Positions 17,901-23,971 of a stretch of 33,016 nucleotides of DNA are shown in pieces. A program made the position numbers and the translations under genes. The notes under the pieces are model-generated. The model saw only the letters and a list, made by a program, of their open reading frames with translations, was not told the origin of the DNA and did no database searches. Positions within the stretch are counted from its first letter, which is position 1, and each line of letters starts with the position of its first letter. The stretch comes from Bacteroidia bacterium. Lineage in GTDB: Bacteria; Bacteroidota; Bacteroidia; Chitinophagales; Saprospiraceae. The stretch lies in the NCBI GenBank assembly GCA_030430845.1, contig JAUIKE010000091.1, forward strand, positions 1-33,016, given 5' to 3'.

Positions 17901-18003
17901 GCCCGGTAAAGATGCTTTTGATAGATATGAGGAATTGAAAAAGGAAGTGGAAAAGCTAATACCTGACTATAAGGCATTATTTGAAGAGAAAGATAGTGAG
18001 TAA
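14902..18003 (+). CDS. Secreted Asp-box (BNR/VPS10-like) beta-propeller protein
   Basis: This 1033-residue protein has a signal peptide (LLGLGMILLLAISF, cleaved near LAAQ). Eleven Asp-box-like motifs are spread over residues about 75-700 (for example KSTDGGKSW, RTTDGGKSW, KTTDGGDNW, RSKDGGKNW, VTRDGGKTW, KTEDYGKTW, ISMDDGKTW), consistent with one or two beta-propellers of the sortilin/VPS10 or xyloglucanase type. A beta-sandwich region follows (about 760-890), then a charged helical, probably coiled-coil, tail (about 905-1030). No type IX secretion sorting domain is seen at the end. It is colinear with the partial gene at 1-1267 and is not in an obvious operon. Its stop codon lies in a bidirectional terminator. 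It is often annotated as a glycosyl hydrolase, but no catalytic residues could be identified. Confidence 0.9.
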   Translation: MEHMSLTNHLLGLGMILLLAISFPSQPLAAQDAASNPLFKDLTFRNIGPTRGGRATTVTGIHDKPGTFFQGSTGGGLWKTTDYGSHWENVSDGYFATSSMGAIRAAQSNTDIIYVGTGSDGIRSNVITGKGVYKSTDGGKSWTHVGLEKTGQIGAVEIHPEDPNTVYVAAIGDAFAPNPERGVYRTTDGGKSWEKILFVSEKTGAVDLEFAPDDPNTIYASMWRGERKPWTIISGGKEGGIYKTTDGGDNWKQLTNGLPSDPFGKSDLAVSANDPNRVYALVEAPEDEKKGGLYVSADRGESFTLVSTYRPLLDRPFYYCNVDADPNDADVLYVNSTQFFRSKDGGKNWSRMSTPHGDNHDMWIHPDDSNVWVQCNDGGANVTRDGGKTWSTQENQSTAELYQVEVDDQFPYWLYAGQQDNSTIMLPSHPPYSPASGATGFWMAVGGCETGPVVPKPGNPDIVYANCKGRFGIYNKKTGQEKQYYVGASNMYGHNPKDLKFRFQRVAPIHVSPHNPDIVYHTSQYVHKTMDDGKTWEIISPDLTAFEPDKQVISGSPITRDITGEEFYSTIYAIRESTVKEGLIWVGANDGPVHVTRNGGKDWMKVTPEAFKNGGRIDAVEPSPHDEAKAYVAGYRYQIGDWKPYIYKTEDYGKTWTLITPGNNGIPADFPVRVVREDPSKEGLLYAGTEFGLFISMDDGKTWESFQQNMPVTPITDIKVNREDLLMSTMGRGFWILDDLTPLHQMNETIAGMDMYLLKPRDSYRMRYRRTSSSSIPYYPGASVLIHYHLKEAVEGEIVLEILDEDQKIIRSFSNQNGQDNRDNIPEPAMSTGFFRQGFNAQLKSEPGLHRVSWDMRHLGPWNSRRAGAGGPMVAPGTYYAKLKIGNRESAVKFKILGDPRVLESGVSQEDMQAQEALALQVRDLATQTNRMADQVDKEYKKLKKEMEESEGADGKMKQRMSKLEELKKALITESGRYMRPVIVDQVRYLSSMIDRADQMPGKDAFDRYEELKKEVEKLIPDYKALFEEKDSE

Positions 18004-18041
18004 AAAAAGAGGGAGGAGCCGCGGCTCCTCCCTCTTTTTTT
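18002..18041. terminator. Bidirectional terminator: 40-bp perfect palindrome containing both stop codons
   Basis: Positions 18002-18021 are the exact reverse complement of 18022-18041. The GC-rich core is flanked by A7 on the left and T7 on the right, which gives a U-tract in both directions. The stop codons of the plus-strand gene (18001-18003) and the minus-strand gene (18040-18042) fall within or at the edge of the palindrome. Confidence 0.92.
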
Positions 18042-18639
18042 ATTTAATGCTTACATTTTCGTAGTAAGTTTTTCTCGGTGTGTCAATCACGATGACATAA
18101 TCTCCACGCAGTACTTTTTCCAAATTGTAACGCTTCTCTACTTTGACGACATTGTTGATGTCTTCTGAGTAGATGATGCTACCGTTAAGATCAGTAATAC
18201 GCACCTTCATGTCCGCAATTTTTCCATTGAACCAGCTTACATCTACCTTTGAGCCAGCCACATTAACGACTGGAGAGAAATAAACCTTACGTCCTTCCTT
18301 TGGAGCAGTCACATTGTTTTCCTCCATGAAGATAGGTTGTACAATTTCTCTGTTGCCGGTAGTTAAAAGCAGGTCATACTTACCTTCAAAAAGCGCAGAC
18401 AGATCCAAAACTTTAAGTACGGCCGGATCGGAAGTCACTTGTTGAAGCAACAACACCTCGTTTTCGTCTTTTAATTGAATCATTGTCTCACCTTTAAGTC
18501 CTTCCATAGATACACTCACCTTCTGCGTACCTGGGATGGCCTTAATGTCTACTTTCAGTTGATCCACTTCATTGTTGGCGTTTAAAAAACTAACCGCTGA
18601 AGTCAACAGTGCAATGATTAAAATTTTGAAATTGCTCAT
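18040..18639 (-). CDS. Small secreted protein with two beta-sandwich repeats
   Basis: From the ATG at 18639 the protein has 199 residues and begins with a signal peptide (MSNFKILIIALLTSAVSFLNA). An in-frame start at 18681 would put 14 polar residues before it. Two similar segments follow, about residues 35-100 and 120-199. Both follow a pattern of alternating strands ending in a turn of the type G-K/D-Y-D/V-L/I (LFEGKYDLLLTT and VLRGDYVIVIDT). The second ends in YYENVSIK, resembling the fold of Bacteroidota secretion-tail (Por-type) or Ig-like domains. A -7 element lies 52 bp upstream. No enzymatic motif is visible, and the function is unknown. Confidence 0.8.
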   Translation of the reverse strand: MSNFKILIIALLTSAVSFLNANNEVDQLKVDIKAIPGTQKVSVSMEGLKGETMIQLKDENEVLLLQQVTSDPAVLKVLDLSALFEGKYDLLLTTGNREIVQPIFMEENNVTAPKEGRKVYFSPVVNVAGSKVDVSWFNGKIADMKVRITDLNGSIIYSEDINNVVKVEKRYNLEKVLRGDYVIVIDTPRKTYYENVSIK

Positions 18640-18690
18640 TCTTAATTCAATTTTTGTTGTTTGCCAATTGGTGTTATTCAATTACAAGTA

Positions 18691-18698
18691 CAAATGTA
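18691..18698 (-). promoter_or_regulatory. Bacteroidota -7 element for the small secreted protein
   Basis: The minus strand reads TACATTTG, a full match to TAnnTTTG. It would give a leader of about 45 nt before the ATG at 18639. No TTG is found at the ideal 19-bp distance. One occurs about 11 bp upstream. Confidence 0.45.
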
Positions 18699-18961
18699 GG
18701 GGCCTTCTACAATACGTTCTACGACATTTTTTGCAAAAAATAATGCTATTTTAACCCAGTATTCAAAATAACAATGCTTATGTGTTAAATATGAACACTT
18801 TTTTCCAACAAAAATACTTAGTTTAACATTTAAACTTACATTTGATATGGCAGCCTACGATTGTAAACCAAATAAAAATCTAAATCTGAAGGAGGAAAAC
18901 AGAGAAAGTTTAAAATGTAAACTAATTATTAAGTTTTACCAATCAATGGCCGTTTTCTAAC
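18699..18961. other. AT-rich intergenic stretch with a possible small transcript
   Basis: No convincing gene is present. A -7-like TACATTTG occurs at 18837-18844 on the plus strand. A 37-codon frame (18847-18960, starting MAAYDCKPNK) ends directly before a hairpin. The ATG would lie at or before the predicted transcription start, so coding is doubtful. A short non-coding transcript ending at the hairpin is an alternative. Confidence 0.25.
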
Positions 18962-18990
18962 TAAATCAAGTTGCGATGCAACTTGATTTA
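18962..18990. terminator. 13-bp perfect hairpin, terminator-like
   Basis: Arms 18962-18974 and 18978-18990 pair perfectly around the loop GAT. It lies 1 bp after the stop of the 37-codon frame and abuts the MITE-like element. Its right arm shares three bases with the left copy of the flanking repeat. No long U-run follows. Confidence 0.6.
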
Positions 18991-19287
18991 ATTACTGCCC
19001 TTACGCACCTTGACTAAAGTGTTGCTGCGCCCAGACGGGCCGTATGGGCGCAGCTTTCAGGAAGCTGCGTTTTTAATGCTCGGGTTGACACCCGAGCTTT
19101 GTGAGCTTTCGCCGCCCTGCGGCTTTCCGATGCTATCCTATTAGCCGCAGGGCGGCGAAAGCTCACAGCCTACGGTGCGAACCGTAGGCTGAAAAATGGG
19201 CGTCCAGTAAAGCTGCAGCTATACAGCCCGTCTGGGCGCAGCGACACTTTGTACATTTTTTTAAAAGTGCGTAAGGTCAGTTAATTA
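18988..19287. mobile_element. MITE-like non-coding element with terminal inverted repeats, 7-bp flanking repeat and nested hairpins
   Basis: TTAATTA occurs at 18988-18994 and again at 19281-19287, as expected for a target duplication. Between them is 286 bp (18995-19280) whose ends are inverted: CTGCCCTTACGCAC versus, in reverse complement, CTGACCTTACGCAC. A second inverted pair (19016-19040 with 19226-19250) matches at 24 of 25 positions. Internal hairpins are 19024-19033/19045-19054, 19049-19056/19062-19069, 19078-19085/19090-19097, a perfect 24-bp stem 19101-19124/19143-19166 with an 18-nt loop, and 19167-19176/19181-19190. No open frame of useful length is present. The right flanking repeat contains the stop codon of the MFS gene. 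It is probably non-autonomous and mobilised in trans; the family is not identified. Confidence 0.7.
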
Positions 19288-20454
19288 GATAGGATTGGAG
19301 GCTCTCCTTCTTTGTTTTTCTCTTACTGCGAAAAAAACAGCCAGCAGCAAACTCCCGACAGCGCCAATAAGGTAAGCCGGTTTGATGCCATAAGACCGGA
19401 CAATAGGCTGCATAATAATTGGAGAAAAGAATTGACCTAAGAAAACGGCAGAGGTTAGCCCCCCGATTACTTTTCCTCGAACAGCCGGAGCGGAGTTTGC
19501 AATCAGGCAGAGGCTGGCATTTGGCATTAATAAACCAAAGCCCATACCCGCAATGGCCATTGAAAATATAGCCATTTCAATACTATGCACCCATTGCACA
19601 AGAAAAAGCCCCACGGTTGCAAAGCTAAACAAGACAGTATAAATTTGGCGAAAGCCAAGTCTTCTGGCTATCATTCGGTAATTAGCGGAAGCCACTGCTG
19701 CCGTAAAAGTTGCTACGACCAAACCAATGCTCCCCAAGCTAGCGCTGGTTACACCGATCTCTTTCATCAGAAAAGGCAGTTGTGTGGGAATTAAATAAAA
19801 CAAAGCCATGCCGAAAAAAGTGGCCGTATATATAGTCAGATACAAATTCCAGTTGGAGGTTTTAGATGCTGGAGTTTTGTAATCCTCCGTTATTTCCTTT
19901 GAGGGTTCAAAAAGAAAAATCATGGTCAGAATGATGACCAGGAAACTGGCTAAATAAACAGAGAAGGGATACCGCCAGCTAAAGTCTGCTAATATACCGG
20001 ATAGGCTCACAAATATAGTCCCCCCAAATGCCATAAAAGCCCCCTGTATCCCCAGAAACCGCATGCGTTCCTCTCCTTCAAAATAATCTCCAATCAGGGT
20101 AGTGGCGGTGGTCATGATGACTGCCACGCCAATACCCAATAAGGCCCGGCTCCCTATGATTTGGTACAGATCATCCAGGTACAGGCCTGCCGAGCCGGCT
20201 ATTCCGTAGAGGACCATCATGAACAGCATCGGCTTTATTTTTCCCAGGCGATCAATAATAGTTCCGGCCAGGGGAGAAAAAACGGCGATGAACAAGGCAG
20301 GTACCGACAGCAATAACTTAGTTAAAAAATCTACATTGGGTAAACCTTCAAAAGCTTCAGCCATCTTCGGTAGTGCAGGAGCGATTAAGGCACCGGCCAT
20401 GACGGTTAAAGAACTGGCTAGCAGGAGAGTTATTTTTACACCAATTTTATTCAT
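19285..20454 (-). CDS. Major facilitator superfamily transporter
   Basis: From the ATG at 20454 the protein has 389 residues. A start at 20481 would add nine residues before the first helix. About twelve hydrophobic helices are visible, with an MFS motif A-like loop GTIIDRLGKIKPM between helices 2 and 3 and the conserved GxLadfsWRyPF segment (GILADFSWRYPF) at helices 5-6, seen in drug/proton antiporter-type members. It is an inner-membrane protein, probably an exporter of small molecules, but the substrate cannot be read. Its stop codon lies in the flanking repeat of the MITE-like element, so the insertion sits exactly at the gene end and leaves the protein intact. Confidence 0.88.
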   Translation of the reverse strand: MNKIGVKITLLLASSLTVMAGALIAPALPKMAEAFEGLPNVDFLTKLLLSVPALFIAVFSPLAGTIIDRLGKIKPMLFMMVLYGIAGSAGLYLDDLYQIIGSRALLGIGVAVIMTTATTLIGDYFEGEERMRFLGIQGAFMAFGGTIFVSLSGILADFSWRYPFSVYLASFLVIILTMIFLFEPSKEITEDYKTPASKTSNWNLYLTIYTATFFGMALFYLIPTQLPFLMKEIGVTSASLGSIGLVVATFTAAVASANYRMIARRLGFRQIYTVLFSFATVGLFLVQWVHSIEMAIFSMAIAGMGFGLLMPNASLCLIANSAPAVRGKVIGGLTSAVFLGQFFSPIIMQPIVRSYGIKPAYLIGAVGSLLLAVFFAVREKQRRRASNPI

Positions 20455-20640
20455 AAGGAAGGTATTGAAAACATGAGTCACGCCCTATTTTTTAAAAGAG
20501 GGTTTAGGTAAATAGGCTATTCAACTAAACCTTGATTTTCAATTAGTTGCTCGTTTAATCGCGAACAACGAACAACAAAAACCAAATAATTGAAAGTCAA
20601 TGCTTTATAAATTGGCTCAAAAATTCGGGATGATTCATGT

Positions 20641-21054
20641 TTAATCTATATCAATGATCTCGTAGGTATATTCAATCGGGCCGCTCTTGCGAAGCATGCC
20701 GGCCACTCCGCAATATTGATCCAAAGAAAGCTCAATAGCCTTCACCACTTTTTTAGGGTTAATACCGGAGCCCTTAAAGCGAAAATGCATGTTAATATGA
20801 TTATACACCTTTGGATGTTCCTTTGACAGACCTGCTTCCACATCTATTTCCAATCCTTCAATAGGTACGCGCATTTTTTTGAGGGTCGAAACAACGTCAA
20901 TGCCACTGCAACCTGCCAGGCCGCTTAATAACAAACGCTTGGGGCTCGGGCCTTCCAGGTTCTCATTTGAAGCATCTATCCGGATCGTATGTCCGTTAAC
21001 AGTACTGTCAAAGAGCTCCTTTCCTTTCCACTCTGTGCTTACTTTATGTTTCAT
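20641..21054 (-). CDS. OsmC/Ohr-family protein
   Basis: This 137-residue cytosolic protein carries both conserved cysteines of the OsmC/Ohr fold: Cys49 in LSGLAGCSGIDVV and Cys115 in LDQYCGVAGML. The Arg and Glu usually needed for peroxide chemistry are not clearly placed, and the length matches the YhfA-like OsmC subgroup rather than Ohr. Members reduce organic hydroperoxides, or are of unknown role in the YhfA group. A gap of 186 bp separates it from the MFS gene downstream. That gap contains a weak GTTG/CAAC hairpin and the tandem CGAACAA repeat near 20575 but no gene. Confidence 0.85.
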   Translation of the reverse strand: MKHKVSTEWKGKELFDSTVNGHTIRIDASNENLEGPSPKRLLLSGLAGCSGIDVVSTLKKMRVPIEGLEIDVEAGLSKEHPKVYNHINMHFRFKGSGINPKKVVKAIELSLDQYCGVAGMLRKSGPIEYTYEIIDID

Positions 21055-21082
21055 AAATCGTCGAAATTTGGATGTTCATTAG

Positions 21083-21090
21083 TACATTTG
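21083..21090 (+). promoter_or_regulatory. -7-like element upstream of the OB-fold-like protein
   Basis: TACATTTG fits TAnnTTTG and would give a leader of about 95 nt for the gene at 21189. No TTG lies 19 bp upstream. Confidence 0.3.
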
Positions 21091-21103
21091 GCACAACAAT
21101 TCG

Positions 21104-21111
21104 CAAAACTA
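21104..21111 (-). promoter_or_regulatory. -7-like element upstream of the OsmC-family gene
   Basis: The minus strand reads TAGTTTTG, a full match to TAnnTTTG, 49 bp upstream of the ATG at 21054. The nearest TTG triplets are 12 and 24 bp upstream, not the ideal 19. Confidence 0.35.
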
Positions 21112-21188
21112 ATAAGTTTAATTCAAGTTATTGCGCAACTATAGCTAGAATATAGGTAGCATCTGATTTTTTTTAAAAACCTTAAATA

Positions 21189-21791
21189 ATGAAACAAATA
21201 ACACTTTTACTTTTATTTCTTTTATCAGGAACGTTGGTGTCCTTCGCACAAGATGACGTTCTGGATCAAATTGCCAGTCAGGGCTGCGACTGCATCGGCA
21301 AATTAGACGTAAGCGGTCTTAGTCAGGATGAGAAAAATATGAAATTCGGTTTCTGTCTGATGGAAAAACTGGGAGGTTTGGACCAGGCTCAGATAAAAGC
21401 ACTCGGCATTGACATGACAGATCAGGCGTCTCTCCAACAATTCGGTGAGAAAGTAGGTATGAGAATGGCCGTTAAATGCCCTGATGTCATGATGAAAATT
21501 GCTCAGGTGCAGTCCGAGACTGAAATGAAAACCGTTAGTGAAGTCAATGGTACGGTCAAAGGCATCACCGGCAGTGAATTAAGTTATGTCCAGTTGGATG
21601 ACGGCACCGGAGATGTCAATTCTTTTCTGTGGCTGAAAAAAGTGGATGGAGCCGAAGCTTTCGTGGGTAATCCTCAATCTATGGTAGGCAAAAAAGTCAA
21701 GATCACCTACGAAACAATGGATATTTACTCGCCCAAAACAAAGGGCTATAATTCCAAAAAGGTGATTACTGCAATAAAAGTTATCCAGTAA
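21189..21791 (+). CDS. Secreted protein with Cys-rich N-terminal part and OB-fold-like C-terminal domain
   Basis: This 200-residue protein has a signal peptide (MKQITLLLLFLLSGTLVSFA, then QDD). The N-terminal part (about 22-105) is helical with four cysteines (Cys33 and Cys35 in GCDCIGKL, one in GFCLMEKL, one in KCPDVMM), probably two disulfides. The C-terminal part (about 112-200) has the strand pattern of a small OB fold: VNGTVKGITGSELSYVQLDD, then SFLWLKKVDG, then GKKVKITYETMDIY. I do not recognise a named family. The presence of a signal peptide argues against nucleic acid binding in the cytosol. It converges on the membrane protein at 21840 and shares a hairpin terminator with it. Confidence 0.75.
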   Translation: MKQITLLLLFLLSGTLVSFAQDDVLDQIASQGCDCIGKLDVSGLSQDEKNMKFGFCLMEKLGGLDQAQIKALGIDMTDQASLQQFGEKVGMRMAVKCPDVMMKIAQVQSETEMKTVSEVNGTVKGITGSELSYVQLDDGTGDVNSFLWLKKVDGAEAFVGNPQSMVGKKVKITYETMDIYSPKTKGYNSKKVITAIKVIQ

Positions 21792-21841
21792 AAAGCTTGG
21801 CTGATAAATCCGCCTCAGGCGGATTTATCAGCCAAGCTTTT
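21791..21841. terminator. Bidirectional 24-bp perfect hairpin between convergent genes
   Basis: Arms 21791-21814 and 21818-21841 are exact complements around the loop TCA, with AAAA/TTTT at the base. The stop codons of both neighbours (21789-21791 and 21840-21842) overlap its ends. Confidence 0.88.
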
Positions 21842-22487
21842 ATATACCTCTCGGCCGATCGTGACTACTAATGGACACATGCAAATGATCAGCCGTCCCT
21901 ACATGCCTTAAGGTGTTAAATCCGAGCGCCCTAAAATACCAACTTACCAAGTGATTTCGCCATTCACTCTTTCCCCGCGTGCGCAGATCCACTGCATGTA
22001 CGAATCCATTGCTTTGCTTATAATGTAAAGAATGATTTTTAGTAGGTAAGCCCATCTTTCCATAGTCCTCCGGATAGCGATTAGCATCTGTCAGGATCAG
22101 GTTTTTGTCCAAAATTACCAGTGTGCTGATTCCCAAACGAAGAACTGGATGGAGTGTACGAAATTCCTTTCTGACCGTGTCACTCTTAGCATTTGCAGCC
22201 GACAGATATAACAAGCCGGGGGCACAGTACACTAGTACCAGAGCCGTCACGACCCAATAAGTCCGTTTGATCTGGCTCAGTGATCCAAGGCGTCCCGTAA
22301 AGTTATACATATGGTATAGCGCATAAAACAACAGTACGATTCCACTGGCAATGATCCCCCCAATCACCGCCAGCCAGGGATAAACCTGGTAATCCCAATG
22401 AAGGAAAACGCTTACTCTCACTAATAGAAAAAAGGGAAGGATGATAAAAAAGAGCAAACGTATAATAAAGAATAAAAATCGCTTCAT
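21840..22487 (-). CDS. Membrane protein with M15/LAS-like metallopeptidase motif
   Basis: This 215-residue protein has three hydrophobic helices (about 4-26, 37-60 and 77-97) followed by a soluble C-terminal domain. The soluble part contains SLHYKQSNGFVHAVDLRT (153-170) and TADHLHVSI (198-206). This recalls the LAS fold of peptidase family M15 (VanX/VanY, D-Ala-D-Ala carboxypeptidases), where S-x-H...A-x-D and a later H-x-H supply zinc ligands and the catalytic base. Candidates here are His155, Asp167, His201 and His203. The spacing between the first His and Asp is longer than usual, and the domain is short (about 100 residues). I do not recognise a named family. A membrane-tethered cell-wall or peptide hydrolase is possible. 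Confidence 0.65.
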   Translation of the reverse strand: MKRFLFFIIRLLFFIILPFFLLVRVSVFLHWDYQVYPWLAVIGGIIASGIVLLFYALYHMYNFTGRLGSLSQIKRTYWVVTALVLVYCAPGLLYLSAANAKSDTVRKEFRTLHPVLRLGISTLVILDKNLILTDANRYPEDYGKMGLPTKNHSLHYKQSNGFVHAVDLRTRGKSEWRNHLVSWYFRALGFNTLRHVGTADHLHVSISSHDRPRGI

Positions 22488-22711
22488 AACAAAAGGTGTA
22501 TCGGCAGGAAAATACGTCCTTAAAAAGGAGATATCTAATTTTTTTTACTAATACTTAAATATGTTCTATGAACGCCGAAAAGGTCTTTGGGGTATTTCGA
22601 CCTTCATAGACCTAAATCCGCTTTCGTCGCTTTTTCCACGATTTTCACCGTAAAAATTGGCAGAATGAGCCTCCTCCGGACCATATTAGCCCTAAAACAA
22701 TCCAATCTTTC

Positions 22712-23740
22712 ATGGAACCTGAATCGTGTGTGCGTAAATTTCTTGCTGTATTAATCTTAATTTTAGGAAGTGTTCCTGTTTTTTGCCAGGCTCCCAGCCT
22801 ATTCGATCAAATGTACGGCCAGGAAGTGGTGAAGGTCACCTTAAAAACTAATATTGATGATTTTCTCGAAAACCGAAGGAATAGTGATTACATCCCCGCC
22901 CAGTTTGTTTTCACCGATCAGGGCGGCCGGGAGCATGATTTGGGTATAAAAATCAGGGTAAGAGGGAAATATCGCAGAATGAAATGTGACCTGCCTCCCA
23001 TCAAACTCAATTTTGACAAAGACGAATTACGCGAACTTGGTTATTCCGATTTTGACAAGTATAAGTTAGTCACTCACTGCCTGGATTCCCAAGAAGGAGA
23101 AGATGTAGTGCTGCGCGAACACCTGGTTTACCAACTACATAACATTATCACTCCGCATAGTTTTCGCACTCAATTAATTGAGGTTACCTATCTGGACACC
23201 GGAAGCGGGGAGCAGTCAACACACTATGGCATCATCATTGAAAATACAGATGAGATGGCCCGGCGAATCGGCGGGGCTGTTTGCGATGATTGTTATGGAG
23301 TCAACCGCAAATTTAATACAGATAATTTATTGCGAACCAGTGTTTTCCAATATATGATCGGGAATACGGACTGGTCGATCGCCGAACAGAAAAACATCAA
23401 AGTCCTGGCTGCAGAGCAATCAAATACCTTTCAATTAGTCAGCTACGATTTTGACTTTTCCGGGCTGGTGGATGCCCCTTATTACGTACCTACTGTAGAA
23501 CTTGGCCTTGGTTATCGAGAGCGTTATTATAAAGGTTTGGCCTGTACCGAAACACAAATGCTGGAAACCTTGGATTATTATAAAACTAAAGAGGACCTTA
23601 TCTTATCGGCTGTGGATGAACACCCATTTCTTACCCGACGTAGTAAATTTGATATCAAGCGTTATTTGGGATCTTTCTTCAAGCAAATTGATAATGAGTC
23701 GGGCCATAAACGCATTAAAGGCCTGGCTTACATAGATTGA
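22712..23740 (+). CDS. CotH-like secreted protein, first of a tandem pair
   Basis: This 342-residue protein has a signal peptide (FLAVLILILGSVPVFC). It matches the overall pattern of the CotH kinase-like superfamily: RVRGKYRRMKCDLPPIKLNF (82-101), KLVTHC plus VLREHLVYQL (118-142), a strand-rich stretch with GIIIENTDE (173-181), FQYMIGNTDWS...KNIKVL (212-232) and SYDFDFSGLVDAPYYVP (244-260), which resembles the CotH metal-binding W-D-F-D segment. CotH proteins are atypical protein kinases of spore coats and secreted bacterial proteins. Residues 191-194 form CDDC, shared with the paralogue downstream. The two are separated by 231 bp without a recognisable gene. The kinase activity is a hypothesis, and the ATP-binding lysine was not located with certainty. 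Confidence 0.65.
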   Translation: MEPESCVRKFLAVLILILGSVPVFCQAPSLFDQMYGQEVVKVTLKTNIDDFLENRRNSDYIPAQFVFTDQGGREHDLGIKIRVRGKYRRMKCDLPPIKLNFDKDELRELGYSDFDKYKLVTHCLDSQEGEDVVLREHLVYQLHNIITPHSFRTQLIEVTYLDTGSGEQSTHYGIIIENTDEMARRIGGAVCDDCYGVNRKFNTDNLLRTSVFQYMIGNTDWSIAEQKNIKVLAAEQSNTFQLVSYDFDFSGLVDAPYYVPTVELGLGYRERYYKGLACTETQMLETLDYYKTKEDLILSAVDEHPFLTRRSKFDIKRYLGSFFKQIDNESGHKRIKGLAYID

Positions 23741-23971
23741 GCTTTCTTCGGTTTTGAGAATCTGCCGAACCTATAGGAGGGACAGACAGCCTCTAGGCCG
23801 CTTCCTTCGTTTTGTAAATATTCATCCTAACTTGATTAGATATTTCACAAGCTGAAAGAAAGATCTTATTTTTAAAAATCGATCTGAATTTTAAAACCCA
23901 GAACTAAATCTTTAGCAACTCCCTCTTGCTAAACCGGACTCTTATATTACATATTAAACAACTCATTCACA

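Noticed and set aside
19101..19166. 24-bp stem as an intrinsic terminator of the MFS gene
   Set aside because: It has an 18-nt loop, no U-run and sits inside the MITE-like element about 120 bp past the stop.
20542..20580. GTTGCTCGTT/AACGAACAAC hairpin and tandem CGAACAA near 20575
   Set aside because: Short and imperfect. It lacks the 9-nt loop of elements A and B.
22566..22610. Hairpin CTATGAA...TTCATAG upstream of the first CotH-like gene
   Set aside because: It is imperfect, with competing inner pairing, and gives no clear regulatory type.
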